Below are positions 54,579 through 63,651 of a DNA stretch of 64,000 nucleotides, in pieces. The notes under the pieces are model-generated. The model did not search any database. It was not told where the DNA came from and saw only the letters and a program-made list of their open reading frames with translations. Origin of the DNA: Rhizosphaericola mali (GTDB lineage: Bacteria > Bacteroidota > Bacteroidia > Chitinophagales > Chitinophagaceae); contig NZ_CP044016.1 of the NCBI RefSeq assembly GCF_004337365.2, positions 868,001 through 932,000 on the forward strand, written 5' to 3'. A program made the translations under genes and the position numbers. How positions within the stretch are numbered: the stretch's first letter is position 1; each line of letters begins with the position of its first letter.

Positions 54579-55163
54579 TTAAATTTTATGGATAAAATAT
54601 ATAATCGTCAGAATATCAATATGTTCTATTAAATATTCTTTGATAAATTTCCTTGCATCTGTGATATGATTATTGACCGTAGCCTTGGAAATACCCAATT
54701 TTTCTGCAATTTGTTCTTGTGAAAGACCTTCAATACGGCTTAATATAAAGGCTTTTTTCCGTTGTGGAGATAATAAATCTAAAGCGACAATTAATTCCTT
54801 CTCAAATTCCTTTTGACGGATCAAATCATCCGAACTACTATTATCTAAATGGTAATTAAGATTTTCAAATACTGTTTCTTGTAAATGTGGTTTATTGGCA
54901 ATCGATCTAAAATAATCAATCGCTTTATTTTTGGCCATTCGAAAGAAAAATGCATCTGTATTTTCTATTTTTGGAAGTAAATCTCTACCTAGCCAGATCT
55001 TTGTAAAAACATCCATGGCAATCTCCTCGGCAATGGTAGAAGACTTAATAATAGTGGTTAAATAAGCAATAAGTCGATCTACATACTCCTCATACAAAAT
55101 CTTGAATGCAACTTCATTTCCCTCAGAGATTTGAATTAAAATATGTCGATCGATTGAAGCCAA
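54579..55163 (-). CDS. ECF RNA polymerase sigma-70 factor
   Basis: A 194-residue sigma factor of the Bacteroidota FecI-like ECF type. Region 2 spans FKILYEEYVDRLIAYLTTII to NTDAFFFRMAKNKAIDYFRS. Region 4 carries ALDLLSPQRKKAFILSRIEG and the HTH LSQEQIAEKLGISKATVNNH. The only suitable start is TTG at 55163 (MASIDRHILIQI). It heads the operon with FecR, SusC, SusD and TlpA, and is separated from the M16 peptidase gene by a strong terminator. Confidence 0.94.
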   Translation of the reverse strand: MASIDRHILIQISEGNEVAFKILYEEYVDRLIAYLTTIIKSSTIAEEIAMDVFTKIWLGRDLLPKIENTDAFFFRMAKNKAIDYFRSIANKPHLQETVFENLNYHLDNSSSDDLIRQKEFEKELIVALDLLSPQRKKAFILSRIEGLSQEQIAEKLGISKATVNNHITDARKFIKEYLIEHIDILTIIYFIHKI

Positions 55164-55207
55164 TATGTAGTTTTTAGTTTGTAAAAATAAACAAAACTAA
55201 TTATGAT

Positions 55208-55241
55208 AAAAAAAGGTAAAGCGATTTTACGCTTTACCTTT
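55208..55241 (-). terminator. Terminator after the M16 peptidase gene
   Basis: On the minus strand, stem AAAGGTAAAGCG / CGCTTTACCTTT (12 bp, perfect, 6-nt loop) followed by a run of seven T. It separates the peptidase from the sigma-factor operon. Confidence 0.9.
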
Positions 55242-55261
55242 AAAAATGAATGTTTAACTAA

Positions 55262-58099
55262 TTACTTTTTGTCTGGATAAGAAATTGATGTAAAATGGTT
55301 ATTTGCGATTAATAGTTGCGCAATTTTTTTAATATCTTCTTTGGTTACTTTTTCCACTTCTTTGGGATACTTTAATAACCAATCTAGATTTTTATCAAAG
55401 AATGTAGTTGCCTTAATAACACTTAACCAATAACCATTGCTTGTCTGTTGATCTTTAAAACCTTCTAAAGTTGTTTTTTTCACTTTTGCCAAATCAACAT
55501 CAGATGGTCCGTTTGTTTTCATATCATTTAAAATACCATCATAGGCTTTTAAAATATTATCCACATTTTTAGGATCACAAGGTAGATTTGCCTCCAAAGA
55601 ATAATTACTATAAGGATATTGAGACATACCTGCACTTACATTACCACTATAAATATATCCTAGTTTTTCCCTCAATATTTCTGTAACTTTTATGGTTAAG
55701 ATTTGTCCTAATAAATCAGCTTTCAAATTAGCATCATCAGCAAATTTAATGTTGCCATAATATTTGTCACTGATATTACTTTTTTGGTTTTCTCCTTTGT
55801 AAAAATCTAATCTATGCGTACCCTCAATTGGGCGTAAATGATTATCTGCATACAAAGAACCAATCTTACCATCTGTAGGCAAAGTCGCTATATATTGGCA
55901 TAATAAAGGCTTCAAAGAATCGATATTAACATTACCGACAAAGTAAAAATGCATACCATCAACTGTACTAAATAAAGATTTATACAAATGAACTAAAGTA
56001 TCTGCATTTAGTGCATTAATCTGCGCAACAGTAGGAAGTACGATTGGCGCAAATGGACTACGATGATAATAAAAATTATTGACAGAATCGCTAAATAAAA
56101 CGTCTGGATCTTTTGATTGATTTGGTAAGATTTGATTTACCCTATCTTTAAAATTGTCCAATAATGAAGTATCTCTTCTAGGTGATGTCAATGTCAAATA
56201 AGTCAATTGCATTAATGTATTCAAATCTTTCACTGAAGATGAACCACTTACCCCCATAACATTATCTCCCAAGTTTGGAGAAACACTTACATTTTTACCC
56301 GCTAAATAATCATTGAGTTGTGTAGGTGTGAAATTACCATATCCCATAATACCGGAAAGCATCGTAAGAAATGTTGCGTTGAAGTTCTCTGATGCGGGAA
56401 GATCATTACTGCCACCTGGTTTGCTACCAGACATCAAGATTTGATCATTTTGATAAGTAGTCGGCAATACAGTTACCATTACTTTGTTACTTAAGGTAAA
56501 TGTGGTTGTCTTTAATTTAGCATCTTTTTCTTCTTTAACGATAGTGCCGGCAGCAGGTAAATTACTAATCAACTTATCTGAAAAATCTGCAGCGACATAA
56601 GGATTTACTTTTTGCGCTTCTGCTTCATTTACCCAGTTTTTTAATTGTACAGAGTCTGGCAATACAAGATTTCCACTATCTGGTGCAGTCAACAAAGTGT
56701 ATGTATTGGGACTATTTATAAGATTTGTCTTAGCGAAACTATTAATATCCTGTGTAGTAATTGTCGGAAGTAGTTCTTTTATGTATTGGTACAAATTAGA
56801 AATACCTACGGGTTGTTCACCACCCATGAAATCTGCTGCGTATGCGTCAGTATATGAAGCAGAATATTGTTTTGCGCGTTCATTATAGGCATTTTCATAT
56901 TGAGAAAGAATATCATTTTTTACTATTTGAATTTCTTTTTCCGTGAGTCCATAATTTTTAACTTGCAAAATTGCATACATCGCACTATCAATACTCGTCT
57001 TGATGTCCTTATTTGGCGCAATATCAATTTCCGTATTCTTTTGTTGAATAGCGAAGCCACTAATAGATCCATCAAGATCTACAGATGCATATCCAAATGA
57101 AGGATTTGGTTTCTGCGCCAATAGATTAAGACGTTTATTCAGACAAGTACTAAAAATATCTTTAATCAAATCTTGCTTGATATCACCTAGATTACGTGTA
57201 GTATCTTTTTGCGTAGCAGGAAAGGAAATATTTATATTATATCTAGTTGCTTCCTTATCTGTAACGATCTGCGCATCATCTTTTGTGTAGGGCAATACAT
57301 CATAAAAAGTCCGTTTTTTCTCATTATTAGGCGCTTTCAGGGAACTAAAATATTGCTTTACTAAAGCCAATCCTTTTTGTTTGGATATATCACCAACTAT
57401 AATTACCGCCATCAAGTCTGGACGATACCAACTATGATAAAAGTCTCTAATCAATTGAGGATTAGCATTAGCAACAATGGAATCTAATCCACTGGGTAAT
57501 CTATCGGCATAGCGAGAATTATTTAAAAGATTTTTTAAATATTTGTTCATCATTCTCATACTAGCATTGCGATTTCTCATTTTCAATTCTTCGAGAATTA
57601 CATTACGTTCCGCCTTTACCTCCGCATCAGAAATCTGTGCACCATCAGCCCAATCTCTCAATATTTGCATACCCGTAGGCAAATTTGTCGGATTGTCAGT
57701 AGGAATCGGTAAAATATAATACGTGCGGTCAAACATCGTATTGGCATTGAGGTCAGAGCCAAAACCGACACCTATTTTTTCCAAATAATCTACTAATTTA
57801 TTTTTAGGAAAATGTTTCAAACCATTAAATTCCATGTGTTCCATGAAGTGAGCCAAACCTTGTTGATTATTATTTTCTAAAATGGAACCTGCATTAACAA
57901 CCAATCTCAATTCTACTTTTTTTCCGGGCTTCGCGTTTGGTTGAATATAATAAGTAAGGCCATTTGGTAATTTCCCGGTCAATACGGAAGTATCTTTTGC
58001 AAGTAAAGTATTCAAATTATTGCCATGTTGCGTCTGGGCATTTAATACATTTAAACTAGCAAAAGACAATAAAGGAAGAATAAATCTTAATTTTTTCAT
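55262..58099 (-). CDS. M16 family (pitrilysin-like) zinc metallopeptidase
   Basis: A 945-residue exported peptidase (signal peptide ending NVLNAQ). The N-terminal M16 domain carries the inverted zinc motif HFMEH (within GLAHFMEHMEFNG, about residues 83-95) and the distal Glu in AERNVILEELKMR. The C-terminal half, with a second M16C domain, lacks a zinc site, as is usual for M16B-like Bacteroidota proteins. It probably degrades small peptides in the periplasm. It is 110 bp downstream of apbE in the same direction and upstream of the sigma-FecR-SusCD-TlpA genes, but ends at its own terminator. Confidence 0.95.
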   Translation of the reverse strand: MKKLRFILPLLSFASLNVLNAQTQHGNNLNTLLAKDTSVLTGKLPNGLTYYIQPNAKPGKKVELRLVVNAGSILENNNQQGLAHFMEHMEFNGLKHFPKNKLVDYLEKIGVGFGSDLNANTMFDRTYYILPIPTDNPTNLPTGMQILRDWADGAQISDAEVKAERNVILEELKMRNRNASMRMMNKYLKNLLNNSRYADRLPSGLDSIVANANPQLIRDFYHSWYRPDLMAVIIVGDISKQKGLALVKQYFSSLKAPNNEKKRTFYDVLPYTKDDAQIVTDKEATRYNINISFPATQKDTTRNLGDIKQDLIKDIFSTCLNKRLNLLAQKPNPSFGYASVDLDGSISGFAIQQKNTEIDIAPNKDIKTSIDSAMYAILQVKNYGLTEKEIQIVKNDILSQYENAYNERAKQYSASYTDAYAADFMGGEQPVGISNLYQYIKELLPTITTQDINSFAKTNLINSPNTYTLLTAPDSGNLVLPDSVQLKNWVNEAEAQKVNPYVAADFSDKLISNLPAAGTIVKEEKDAKLKTTTFTLSNKVMVTVLPTTYQNDQILMSGSKPGGSNDLPASENFNATFLTMLSGIMGYGNFTPTQLNDYLAGKNVSVSPNLGDNVMGVSGSSSVKDLNTLMQLTYLTLTSPRRDTSLLDNFKDRVNQILPNQSKDPDVLFSDSVNNFYYHRSPFAPIVLPTVAQINALNADTLVHLYKSLFSTVDGMHFYFVGNVNIDSLKPLLCQYIATLPTDGKIGSLYADNHLRPIEGTHRLDFYKGENQKSNISDKYYGNIKFADDANLKADLLGQILTIKVTEILREKLGYIYSGNVSAGMSQYPYSNYSLEANLPCDPKNVDNILKAYDGILNDMKTNGPSDVDLAKVKKTTLEGFKDQQTSNGYWLSVIKATTFFDKNLDWLLKYPKEVEKVTKEDIKKIAQLLIANNHFTSISYPDKK

Positions 58100-58209
58100 T
58101 TGAATTTAGTCATTTGTATAAGGACGTATAATTCTGTGAAAATAACTAATAATATCACATTTAAAAAAAACTATATATCAATCGAGCTAGTTTATAGGCT
58201 AGTAACAAG

Positions 58210-59169
58210 TTAATTATGAACCTTTCCCTTATCGGAAATGATATAGCTGTGGTAATTAGGAAATTGTTGCAATAATTTTTTACTTTTTTCAATTCCCAAA
58301 ACCATAATTGAAGTACTCAAACCATTAGCAAATTCTGCACTTGGACCAGCAATCGTTACACTTACGATACCTGTGGCAGGATATCCCGTTGCAGGATTGA
58401 TAATATGGGAATATCTTTTACCATCTATAAGTGCAAATTTTTCGTAACTACCAGAAGTAACAATGGAAGAGTCTTTTAAGGTTATAATTTTCTTTATTTT
58501 ATTCGGCTTAAATGGATTGGTTACACCGACCACCCAAGACTTTCCATTGGGTTGTCGCCCCCATGTACTTATATCTCCAGAGGCGTCCACAATACCACCA
58601 ATAACTCCAAGTCCTAGCATTAATCGCCTTCCCATATCCGCTGCATATCCTTTACCTATGGAACCAAAACTAATCTTCATCCCTTTTTTCTCGAGAAAAA
58701 TAGTTGTATCGTTATCGTTAAGAATAATATGCTTGTAACCTACGTTGACTATAGATTTTTTTATAGTTTGACTATCCGGAATTTGTTGCATAGAGCCATC
58801 AAATTTCCAGACTTTGTCCATGGCGGCATAACTTATATCAAAAGCACCTTGTGTAATTTCGGAAAAATAAATAGCTCTTTTGGTAAGATTATACACTTCT
58901 AATGGTACTTTTATCGCTGTGATCCCCGCATTTTTATTGATCTGAGAAATATAGGTATTAGGACGCCAGTCAGAAATTAAATCTTCAATGCGAGAGACTT
59001 CATTTTCTACCAATTGTATATTTTGCAATGCTTGACTAGAATCACTTGATACAATCGTAATCGTAAACTTACTGCCCATCAAAGTCGCTGTTTTTTTTAC
59101 AGCAACTTGTGCATGAACTATTGAAAAAAGAAAACTAGAAATGATGATTAACTTGCTATATAGTGCCAT
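58210..59169 (-). CDS. FAD:protein FMN transferase (ApbE family)
   Basis: A 319-residue exported flavin transferase that attaches FMN to Thr/Ser of target proteins (family knowledge). A signal peptide (IIISSFLFSIVHAQ) is followed by LMGSKFTITIV, the SIGKGYAADMGRRLM motif, VDASGDISTWGRQ (DxxGD-type) and HIINPATGYPATG for Mg2+ and FAD binding. No obvious flavinylation target (NqrC/RnfG/FMN-binding domain) is seen in the window. It precedes the M16 peptidase gene and abuts the island junction. Confidence 0.93.
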   Translation of the reverse strand: MALYSKLIIISSFLFSIVHAQVAVKKTATLMGSKFTITIVSSDSSQALQNIQLVENEVSRIEDLISDWRPNTYISQINKNAGITAIKVPLEVYNLTKRAIYFSEITQGAFDISYAAMDKVWKFDGSMQQIPDSQTIKKSIVNVGYKHIILNDNDTTIFLEKKGMKISFGSIGKGYAADMGRRLMLGLGVIGGIVDASGDISTWGRQPNGKSWVVGVTNPFKPNKIKKIITLKDSSIVTSGSYEKFALIDGKRYSHIINPATGYPATGIVSVTIAGPSAEFANGLSTSIMVLGIEKSKKLLQQFPNYHSYIISDKGKVHN

Positions 59170-59252
59170 TGGATAGGATTCAATTATTGGGTAAATTTAA
59201 ACAAGCTATTGAATTAGAAAATAATTAAAGAAAAATAACTATAGTTTGCAAA

Positions 59253-59289
59253 GAAAAAAAGAGTTGCAATAGTTGCAACTCTTTTTTTG
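59253..59289 (-). terminator. Terminator copy beside the tRNA-Val fragment
   Basis: Read on the minus strand it repeats the tRNA-Val terminator: GAGTTGCAA / TTGCAACTC with flanking A7 and T7. It followed the original tRNA copy that was interrupted here. Confidence 0.8.
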
Positions 59290-59331
59290 TGGGAGCTACA
59301 GGGTTCGAACCTGTGACCCTCTGCTTGTAAG
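59290..59331 (-). repeat. Attachment site: 3' half of tRNA-Val(TAC)
   Basis: 42 nt identical to 44188-44229, beginning exactly at the first base of the anticodon loop (CTTACAA) and ending with the discriminator base. The 5' half is missing: upstream the sequence changes to CGGG. This is the usual product of tyrosine-recombinase integration into a tRNA anticodon loop. Confidence 0.85.
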
Positions 59332-59336
59332 CCCGA

Positions 59337-59359
59337 AAAACAATCATGCAAGTTGTTTT
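59337..59359. repeat. Inverted repeat next to the att core
   Basis: Arms AAAACAA (59337-59343) and TTGTTTT (59353-59359) with a 9-nt spacer, directly inside the island end. It may be a recombinase or accessory-factor site. Confidence 0.35.
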
Positions 59360-59459
59360 AAATTATTTATAGTTAGTTCACAAAACCCTTTACCCTATTG
59401 CGTTTGAGTATTTTTAGTATTTACTTTGTTTCGGAAAGCGATAATCTAATTTATCATTA

Positions 59460-59483
59460 CATGTATCAAATCATGTATCAAAT
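59460..59483 (+). repeat. Two tandem 12-bp repeats before the integrase gene
   Basis: CATGTATCAAAT occurs twice without spacing, ending 8 bp before the integrase ATG at 59492. Likely roles are arm-type integrase binding or control of integrase expression; both are inference. Confidence 0.5.
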
Positions 59484-59491
59484 TTTCCATC

Positions 59492-60721
59492 ATGAAACAA
59501 GCCCTTCCTATCATTTCAATTGTCCCAGACAAGAGAAGAACTAAAGATAACAATCTGTATCCATTAAAGTTAAGAATCACTTACAAAGGTGAGCGTAAAT
59601 ATTATTCCACCGGTTACGAAACAAGTTTGGAAGATTGGAAGGCCATGCAGGAAAGACAGGTAAGGGGAAAACTGAAGTCATTGCTCAATTCAACAAACGA
59701 TGTCAAAATACGTGCGCAACATTGTTGCGACACGCTGTCCTTTTTTTCTTACCATGCTTTTGAAGCGGCATTTTTCCCAAAATCAGTACCAACAACATCT
59801 GTACTTGGTGCATTTGAAGAATATGTGGATAGGCTTAAGAAGAACGGACAGGTAGGTACAGCTTCCTCCTACCAATGTGCATGTGTCTCCTTGCATAAAT
59901 TCAAACCCAATCTTAAATTTCGCCATATTACCGTTGAATTTTTAAAAAGCTATGAACAATGGTTTTTGTCCCAAGGTAATTCTATTACTACGGTAAGTAT
60001 ATATGTCAGAGCTCTTCGTGCGCTTGTCAGAATAGCCATCGAGGATGGGATTATGGATAACTTAGACTATCCTTTCGGTAAGCGTAAATATGTTGTCCCT
60101 ATCGGAAGGAATATCAAAAAAGCTCTGACAGTAGAGGAAATCGGATTGATATACAATTACGAAGCGGAAGCCGGAAGCATGGACGAAATGAGTAGAGATT
60201 ATTGGATTTTCATATACTTATGTAACGGGCTTAACATGAAAGACCTGTGTCTATTGAAATACAAAGACATACAAGGCGATTTTATTGCATTTCAACGGGC
60301 AAAGACAATAGTTTCAAGGCGTAGCAACAGTGAGCCGATAAGGATGGCAATAAAAGAAGACGTGAAAAATACCATAGAAAAATGGGGTCAGAAGCCTATT
60401 CATCCTGACTCGTACATTTTTCCATGGATCAAGTCGGAGATGTCATTAGAAGCACAGCGTCTCAAAATTCAACTTGTCGTGCACCTTGTCAACGAACACA
60501 TGAAAAAAATAGCTAAGGAACTAGGTATCGACAAGCCTGTGACAACCTACTGTGCAAGGCACAGTTTTGCTACAGTTCTGAAAAACAGTGGAGTGTCGAC
60601 GGAATTCATAAGTGAGGCTTTGGGGCATAGTTCATTGAAAACAACAAAAAACTACCTTGCTGGATTCGAGAACGAGGCTATACATAAGAATACCGACTTA
60701 CTTTTGCAGTTCAAAAAATAA
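59492..60721 (+). CDS. Tyrosine recombinase / integrase
   Basis: A 409-residue site-specific recombinase of the Bacteroidota phage_int_SAM_5 type. An N-terminal arm-binding domain (KLRITYKGERKYYSTGYETS) and SAM-like core-binding domain (TVEFLKSYEQWFLSQGNSIT) precede the catalytic domain. Box II is present (YCARHSFATVL with Arg and His), as are the second His (LGHSS) and the nucleophile Tyr (KTTKNYLAGF). The box I Arg is replaced by Asn (CNGLNMKDLCLLKY), as in relatives such as IntDOT that lack this Arg. It likely drives integration at tRNA-Val. Confidence 0.95.
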   Translation: MKQALPIISIVPDKRRTKDNNLYPLKLRITYKGERKYYSTGYETSLEDWKAMQERQVRGKLKSLLNSTNDVKIRAQHCCDTLSFFSYHAFEAAFFPKSVPTTSVLGAFEEYVDRLKKNGQVGTASSYQCACVSLHKFKPNLKFRHITVEFLKSYEQWFLSQGNSITTVSIYVRALRALVRIAIEDGIMDNLDYPFGKRKYVVPIGRNIKKALTVEEIGLIYNYEAEAGSMDEMSRDYWIFIYLCNGLNMKDLCLLKYKDIQGDFIAFQRAKTIVSRRSNSEPIRMAIKEDVKNTIEKWGQKPIHPDSYIFPWIKSEMSLEAQRLKIQLVVHLVNEHMKKIAKELGIDKPVTTYCARHSFATVLKNSGVSTEFISEALGHSSLKTTKNYLAGFENEAIHKNTDLLLQFKK

Positions 60722-60810
60722 AAAATTCTTTATAAATAATGAAGAGGTAACTAATCTTAATTGGGTGACATATTAAAATGAAGTAGCGAAATTTTTATGT
60801 GTATGTATAG

Positions 60811-60845
60811 TATTGTACAAGTTATGAACTTATATGTGTACAATA
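60811..60845. repeat. Inverted repeat downstream of the integrase gene
   Basis: Perfect arms TATTGTACA (60811-60819) and TGTACAATA (60837-60845), with a smaller AAGTT-ATG-AACTT repeat in the loop region. The surrounding 276-bp gap between the integrase and AraC genes holds no gene. Confidence 0.4.
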
Positions 60846-60997
60846 ACTGAACTCAAAGTAATGATTTGTTTTGCTAGCAAATGAGTTATATAAGGATTTG
60901 TTAGAACCTAAATACTGAATGAATAATATGTGCTGACTATATAAAGCCTATTCGTATTTATATGTCTTTAGAGGATGAAAATTTGATCAATACAGAT

Positions 60998-61915
60998 TTA
61001 ATTGAATGATTTCCTGAAATCTAAGGGCGAAACCTTTGTTTTGGCTTTGAACAATTTGGTAAAAGAAGAAGGGTGTCCAAAACCAAGTTCGTAAGCTATC
61101 TCACTTACTGACAAGTTCGTGGTCGACAATTTTTCTTTAGCAGCTTCTATGACTTTCTGGTGAATAAAGCTTAATGCATTCTGCCCTGTAAGTGAACGTA
61201 CCATGTCGCTCAGGTAACTTGGAGATACATTCATTTGTTCCGCCAGAAACTGAACTGTTGGAGTTCCTTCGATTAGCGTTTTGCTGGTCGTAAGATAATC
61301 CTCTAATATGCCTTCTAATTCTTCTAATAAATTACTGTTGACAACCTTTCTAGTAATAAACTGTCGCTTATAAAATCGATTCGCATAAGTAAGCAGAAGA
61401 TCAACCTGAGAAACAATTACATCTTGGCTAAGGTCGTCAATCCTATTGTTTAACTCGTCTTCGATTTCTGTCATAATGCCAACTATCGTATTTTTTTCTT
61501 TTTCAGAAAGATGAAGTGCTTCATTTGTATTATAGGAGAAGAAGCCATACTGCTTGATTTTTTTGGACAATGGATATTTCAACAAAAAGTCTGGATGGAT
61601 AAGTAAAGTATACATAGACCATTGCTCTGCGAATTCATAACTACATTTGCCGATAATCTGGTTGGGTGCTATAAACGTCATACCTCCTTCTGCATAATCA
61701 TAGTGACACTGCCCGTATTTGGACATGCCGCTCAAGCCACTACCAAAAGAGATCCTGTAAAAATTCGATAGCACAGAACCCTCAAACTTATTTTCGGGAA
61801 TACGGTTTTTTGGCCAATTAATAAGGCTAATGAGTGGATGCTGGGGTGATGAAAGATCATGGTCACGATGTATTTCTGACAATGATCTGATATTAATGGG
61901 ATGAGTCTTTTTCAT
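60998..61915 (-). CDS. AraC family transcriptional regulator
   Basis: A 305-residue regulator. The N-terminal cupin-like sensor part (about 1-190) includes FYRISFGSGLSGMSKYGQCH and GGMTFIAPNQIIGKCSYEFA. The C-terminal HTH pair is TVQFLAEQMNVSPSYLSDMV and LSVSEIAYELGFGHPSSFTK, ending KVSPLDFRK. It is cotranscribed or adjacent to the SDR gene (71-bp gap) and probably controls the island's oxidoreductase genes in response to a small molecule (inference). Confidence 0.93.
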   Translation of the reverse strand: MKKTHPINIRSLSEIHRDHDLSSPQHPLISLINWPKNRIPENKFEGSVLSNFYRISFGSGLSGMSKYGQCHYDYAEGGMTFIAPNQIIGKCSYEFAEQWSMYTLLIHPDFLLKYPLSKKIKQYGFFSYNTNEALHLSEKEKNTIVGIMTEIEDELNNRIDDLSQDVIVSQVDLLLTYANRFYKRQFITRKVVNSNLLEELEGILEDYLTTSKTLIEGTPTVQFLAEQMNVSPSYLSDMVRSLTGQNALSFIHQKVIEAAKEKLSTTNLSVSEIAYELGFGHPSSFTKLFKAKTKVSPLDFRKSFN

Positions 61916-61986
61916 ATTTATAAATTTACAAATTAAACCGATAGCAAGCTACCGGTTTAACCATTTCGTTAAAACAACTAAGGATT

Positions 61987-62787
61987 TTACAGTCTGTAAC
62001 CACCACTTGCCTCGACTACCTGGCCAGTAATCCATCCACCCTTGTCAGACGCTAAAAAAACGACAACTTCGGCAATGTCAGTAGCTTCTCCAAATCGTCC
62101 CAAGGCGGTGTCGGTTTCTATAGCCTTAACTATGTTTTGATTTTCGCGAACGGCCGCATTCATGTCTGTGCGCGTCCAACCAGGTGCAACCCCGTTTACA
62201 GTAATACCACGTGCACCGAACTCCATTGCAAAGGCATGGGTCAACGCATTAACGCTAGCCTTAGCCGCCGAGTAAATCGGAACAAGAGGCTGTGGCTGTG
62301 TTGCCAAGTTTGACGATATATTGATGATACGTCCTCCATCTGGAATGCGGCCAATTGCAGACTGAACTATAAAAAAAGGGGCTCTCGCATGCACGGCAAA
62401 CATAGTGTCCCAACTCTCAGGTGTCGCATCTGAAAGGTTTCCAAAACCAGAATTCCCAGCATTGTTAACCAAAATATCCAATGAGTTACTGCCAGTGCGT
62501 TCGGTTAATTCTTTATCCAGTATTTCGAAAAGTTGTGGTATTGTACTGGCCTCTACCAGATTTGCATGCAAGGCAAACGCTTTACCACCCGATTTTTCAA
62601 TATCTGCAACCACTTTATCTGCGGCATCTTTGCCTGAATTGTAGGTGATGGCAACTACAGCTCCCTCTATTGCAAGTTGTTCCGCAATTGCACGTCCTAT
62701 TCCTCTCGATCCTCCGGTAACAAGTGCCGTTTTGTTGGCTAAAGTTTTACCGCTGAAATTATCTTCTGATCTGTTTTTTTCTGACAT
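61987..62787 (-). CDS. SDR family oxidoreductase
   Basis: A 266-residue short-chain dehydrogenase. TGGSRGIGRAIAEQLA forms the cofactor loop, NNAGNSGFG follows, and YSAAKASVNALTHAF holds the catalytic Tyr and Lys; the end is QVVEASGGYRL. It resembles 3-oxoacyl-ACP-reductase-like or glucose-dehydrogenase-like members; the substrate is unknown. ATG at 62787 (MSEKNRSEDNFSGK) is chosen, because the reading from 62889 adds 34 residues without family resemblance and overlaps the upstream gene's stop. Confidence 0.93.
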   Translation of the reverse strand: MSEKNRSEDNFSGKTLANKTALVTGGSRGIGRAIAEQLAIEGAVVAITYNSGKDAADKVVADIEKSGGKAFALHANLVEASTIPQLFEILDKELTERTGSNSLDILVNNAGNSGFGNLSDATPESWDTMFAVHARAPFFIVQSAIGRIPDGGRIINISSNLATQPQPLVPIYSAAKASVNALTHAFAMEFGARGITVNGVAPGWTRTDMNAAVRENQNIVKAIETDTALGRFGEATDIAEVVVFLASDKGGWITGQVVEASGGYRL

Positions 62788-62888
62788 ATTGTTTTTTCTT
62801 TTTGTTAAGACAAAGTTCAACGTTCCGCAATTTGTAAGTTTTGCCGTTTTTAGGTATTGCTTTGCCAAAAGGAAGTTGAGACAATTCA

Positions 62889-63587
62889 TTAAACCACTCT
62901 ATCACGATATACTGGACCAGGATTTGCCTCAACAATGGTAATTGCCAAACGATTGAGGTAATCACCCCCTCCGTATTCAAGCGTTGCAACTTCGTGAATA
63001 AGAATACCAGCTTGCTCTATTGTCCGGGCCGACTTAAGAGGGCCTGCATTCAAAGGTTTAAAGCCACTGTCCGTAATTAGCTTTCTAGTGACCTGTCCTG
63101 CTGCATGGTCATCCGTTGCATAAAAAATGCCCGGCTGGGTAGATGATTTAGCCCACGCAGCCGCTTCGAGGAGTGGGGAAGCCAGCAGGTTAAACGCCTT
63201 AACGACTCTTGCATTGGGAATCAATTTTTGCAGGACTTCAGCAGTTGAATTATCACGCATAAATTCCAAATCGTGATAGTGCTCAAATTTTTCTGTAACG
63301 GCCAAGGGATTCATTGTTTCGATAACGACTTTGCCATCGAAAGCATCTCCTGCAAGATATACCACAGCTTCGGCCCTCGGCCAATATACCGAAAACAAAA
63401 TCACCTCTCCAAACTCTGCTGCTTCTCTAATAGTGCCAAGACGGACATTCCCTCCCAATTCTTTTAGCAGAGGCTCCAATTTTCTATCATCACCATCTTT
63501 TGCTACTACGATCTCATGTCCAGCAGAGGCCCACGCCCTAGCAAGACGGCCACCGATGTTACCAGTGTTTAAAATTCCAATTTTCAT
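62889..63587 (-). CDS. NAD(P)-binding F420-oxidoreductase-like protein
   Basis: A 232-residue protein of the NADP-dependent F420 oxidoreductase fold. The Rossmann motif MKIGILNTGNIGGRLARAWA is followed by GHEIVVAKDGDD, VILFSVYWPRAEAVVY and VIETMNPLAV. In this family the reductant is often NADPH, but most bacterial members have an unknown substrate. It lies about 100 bp upstream of the SDR gene in the same direction, likely one oxidoreductase unit. Confidence 0.9.
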   Translation of the reverse strand: MKIGILNTGNIGGRLARAWASAGHEIVVAKDGDDRKLEPLLKELGGNVRLGTIREAAEFGEVILFSVYWPRAEAVVYLAGDAFDGKVVIETMNPLAVTEKFEHYHDLEFMRDNSTAEVLQKLIPNARVVKAFNLLASPLLEAAAWAKSSTQPGIFYATDDHAAGQVTRKLITDSGFKPLNAGPLKSARTIEQAGILIHEVATLEYGGGDYLNRLAITIVEANPGPVYRDRVV

Positions 63588-63651
63588 TTTACTTGTTTTT
63601 ACTTAAACATTCCTAATTCATTTGGAATGCTAAACCGCAAAATTCTATCTT

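Noticed and set aside
44230-59290. The 15-kb segment between the two tRNA-Val copies as an integrated element
   Set aside because: The copies are in opposite orientation, whereas integration gives direct repeats. The content (sigma-SusCD operon, M16, ApbE) looks chromosomal, and the integrase lies on the other side of the fragment.
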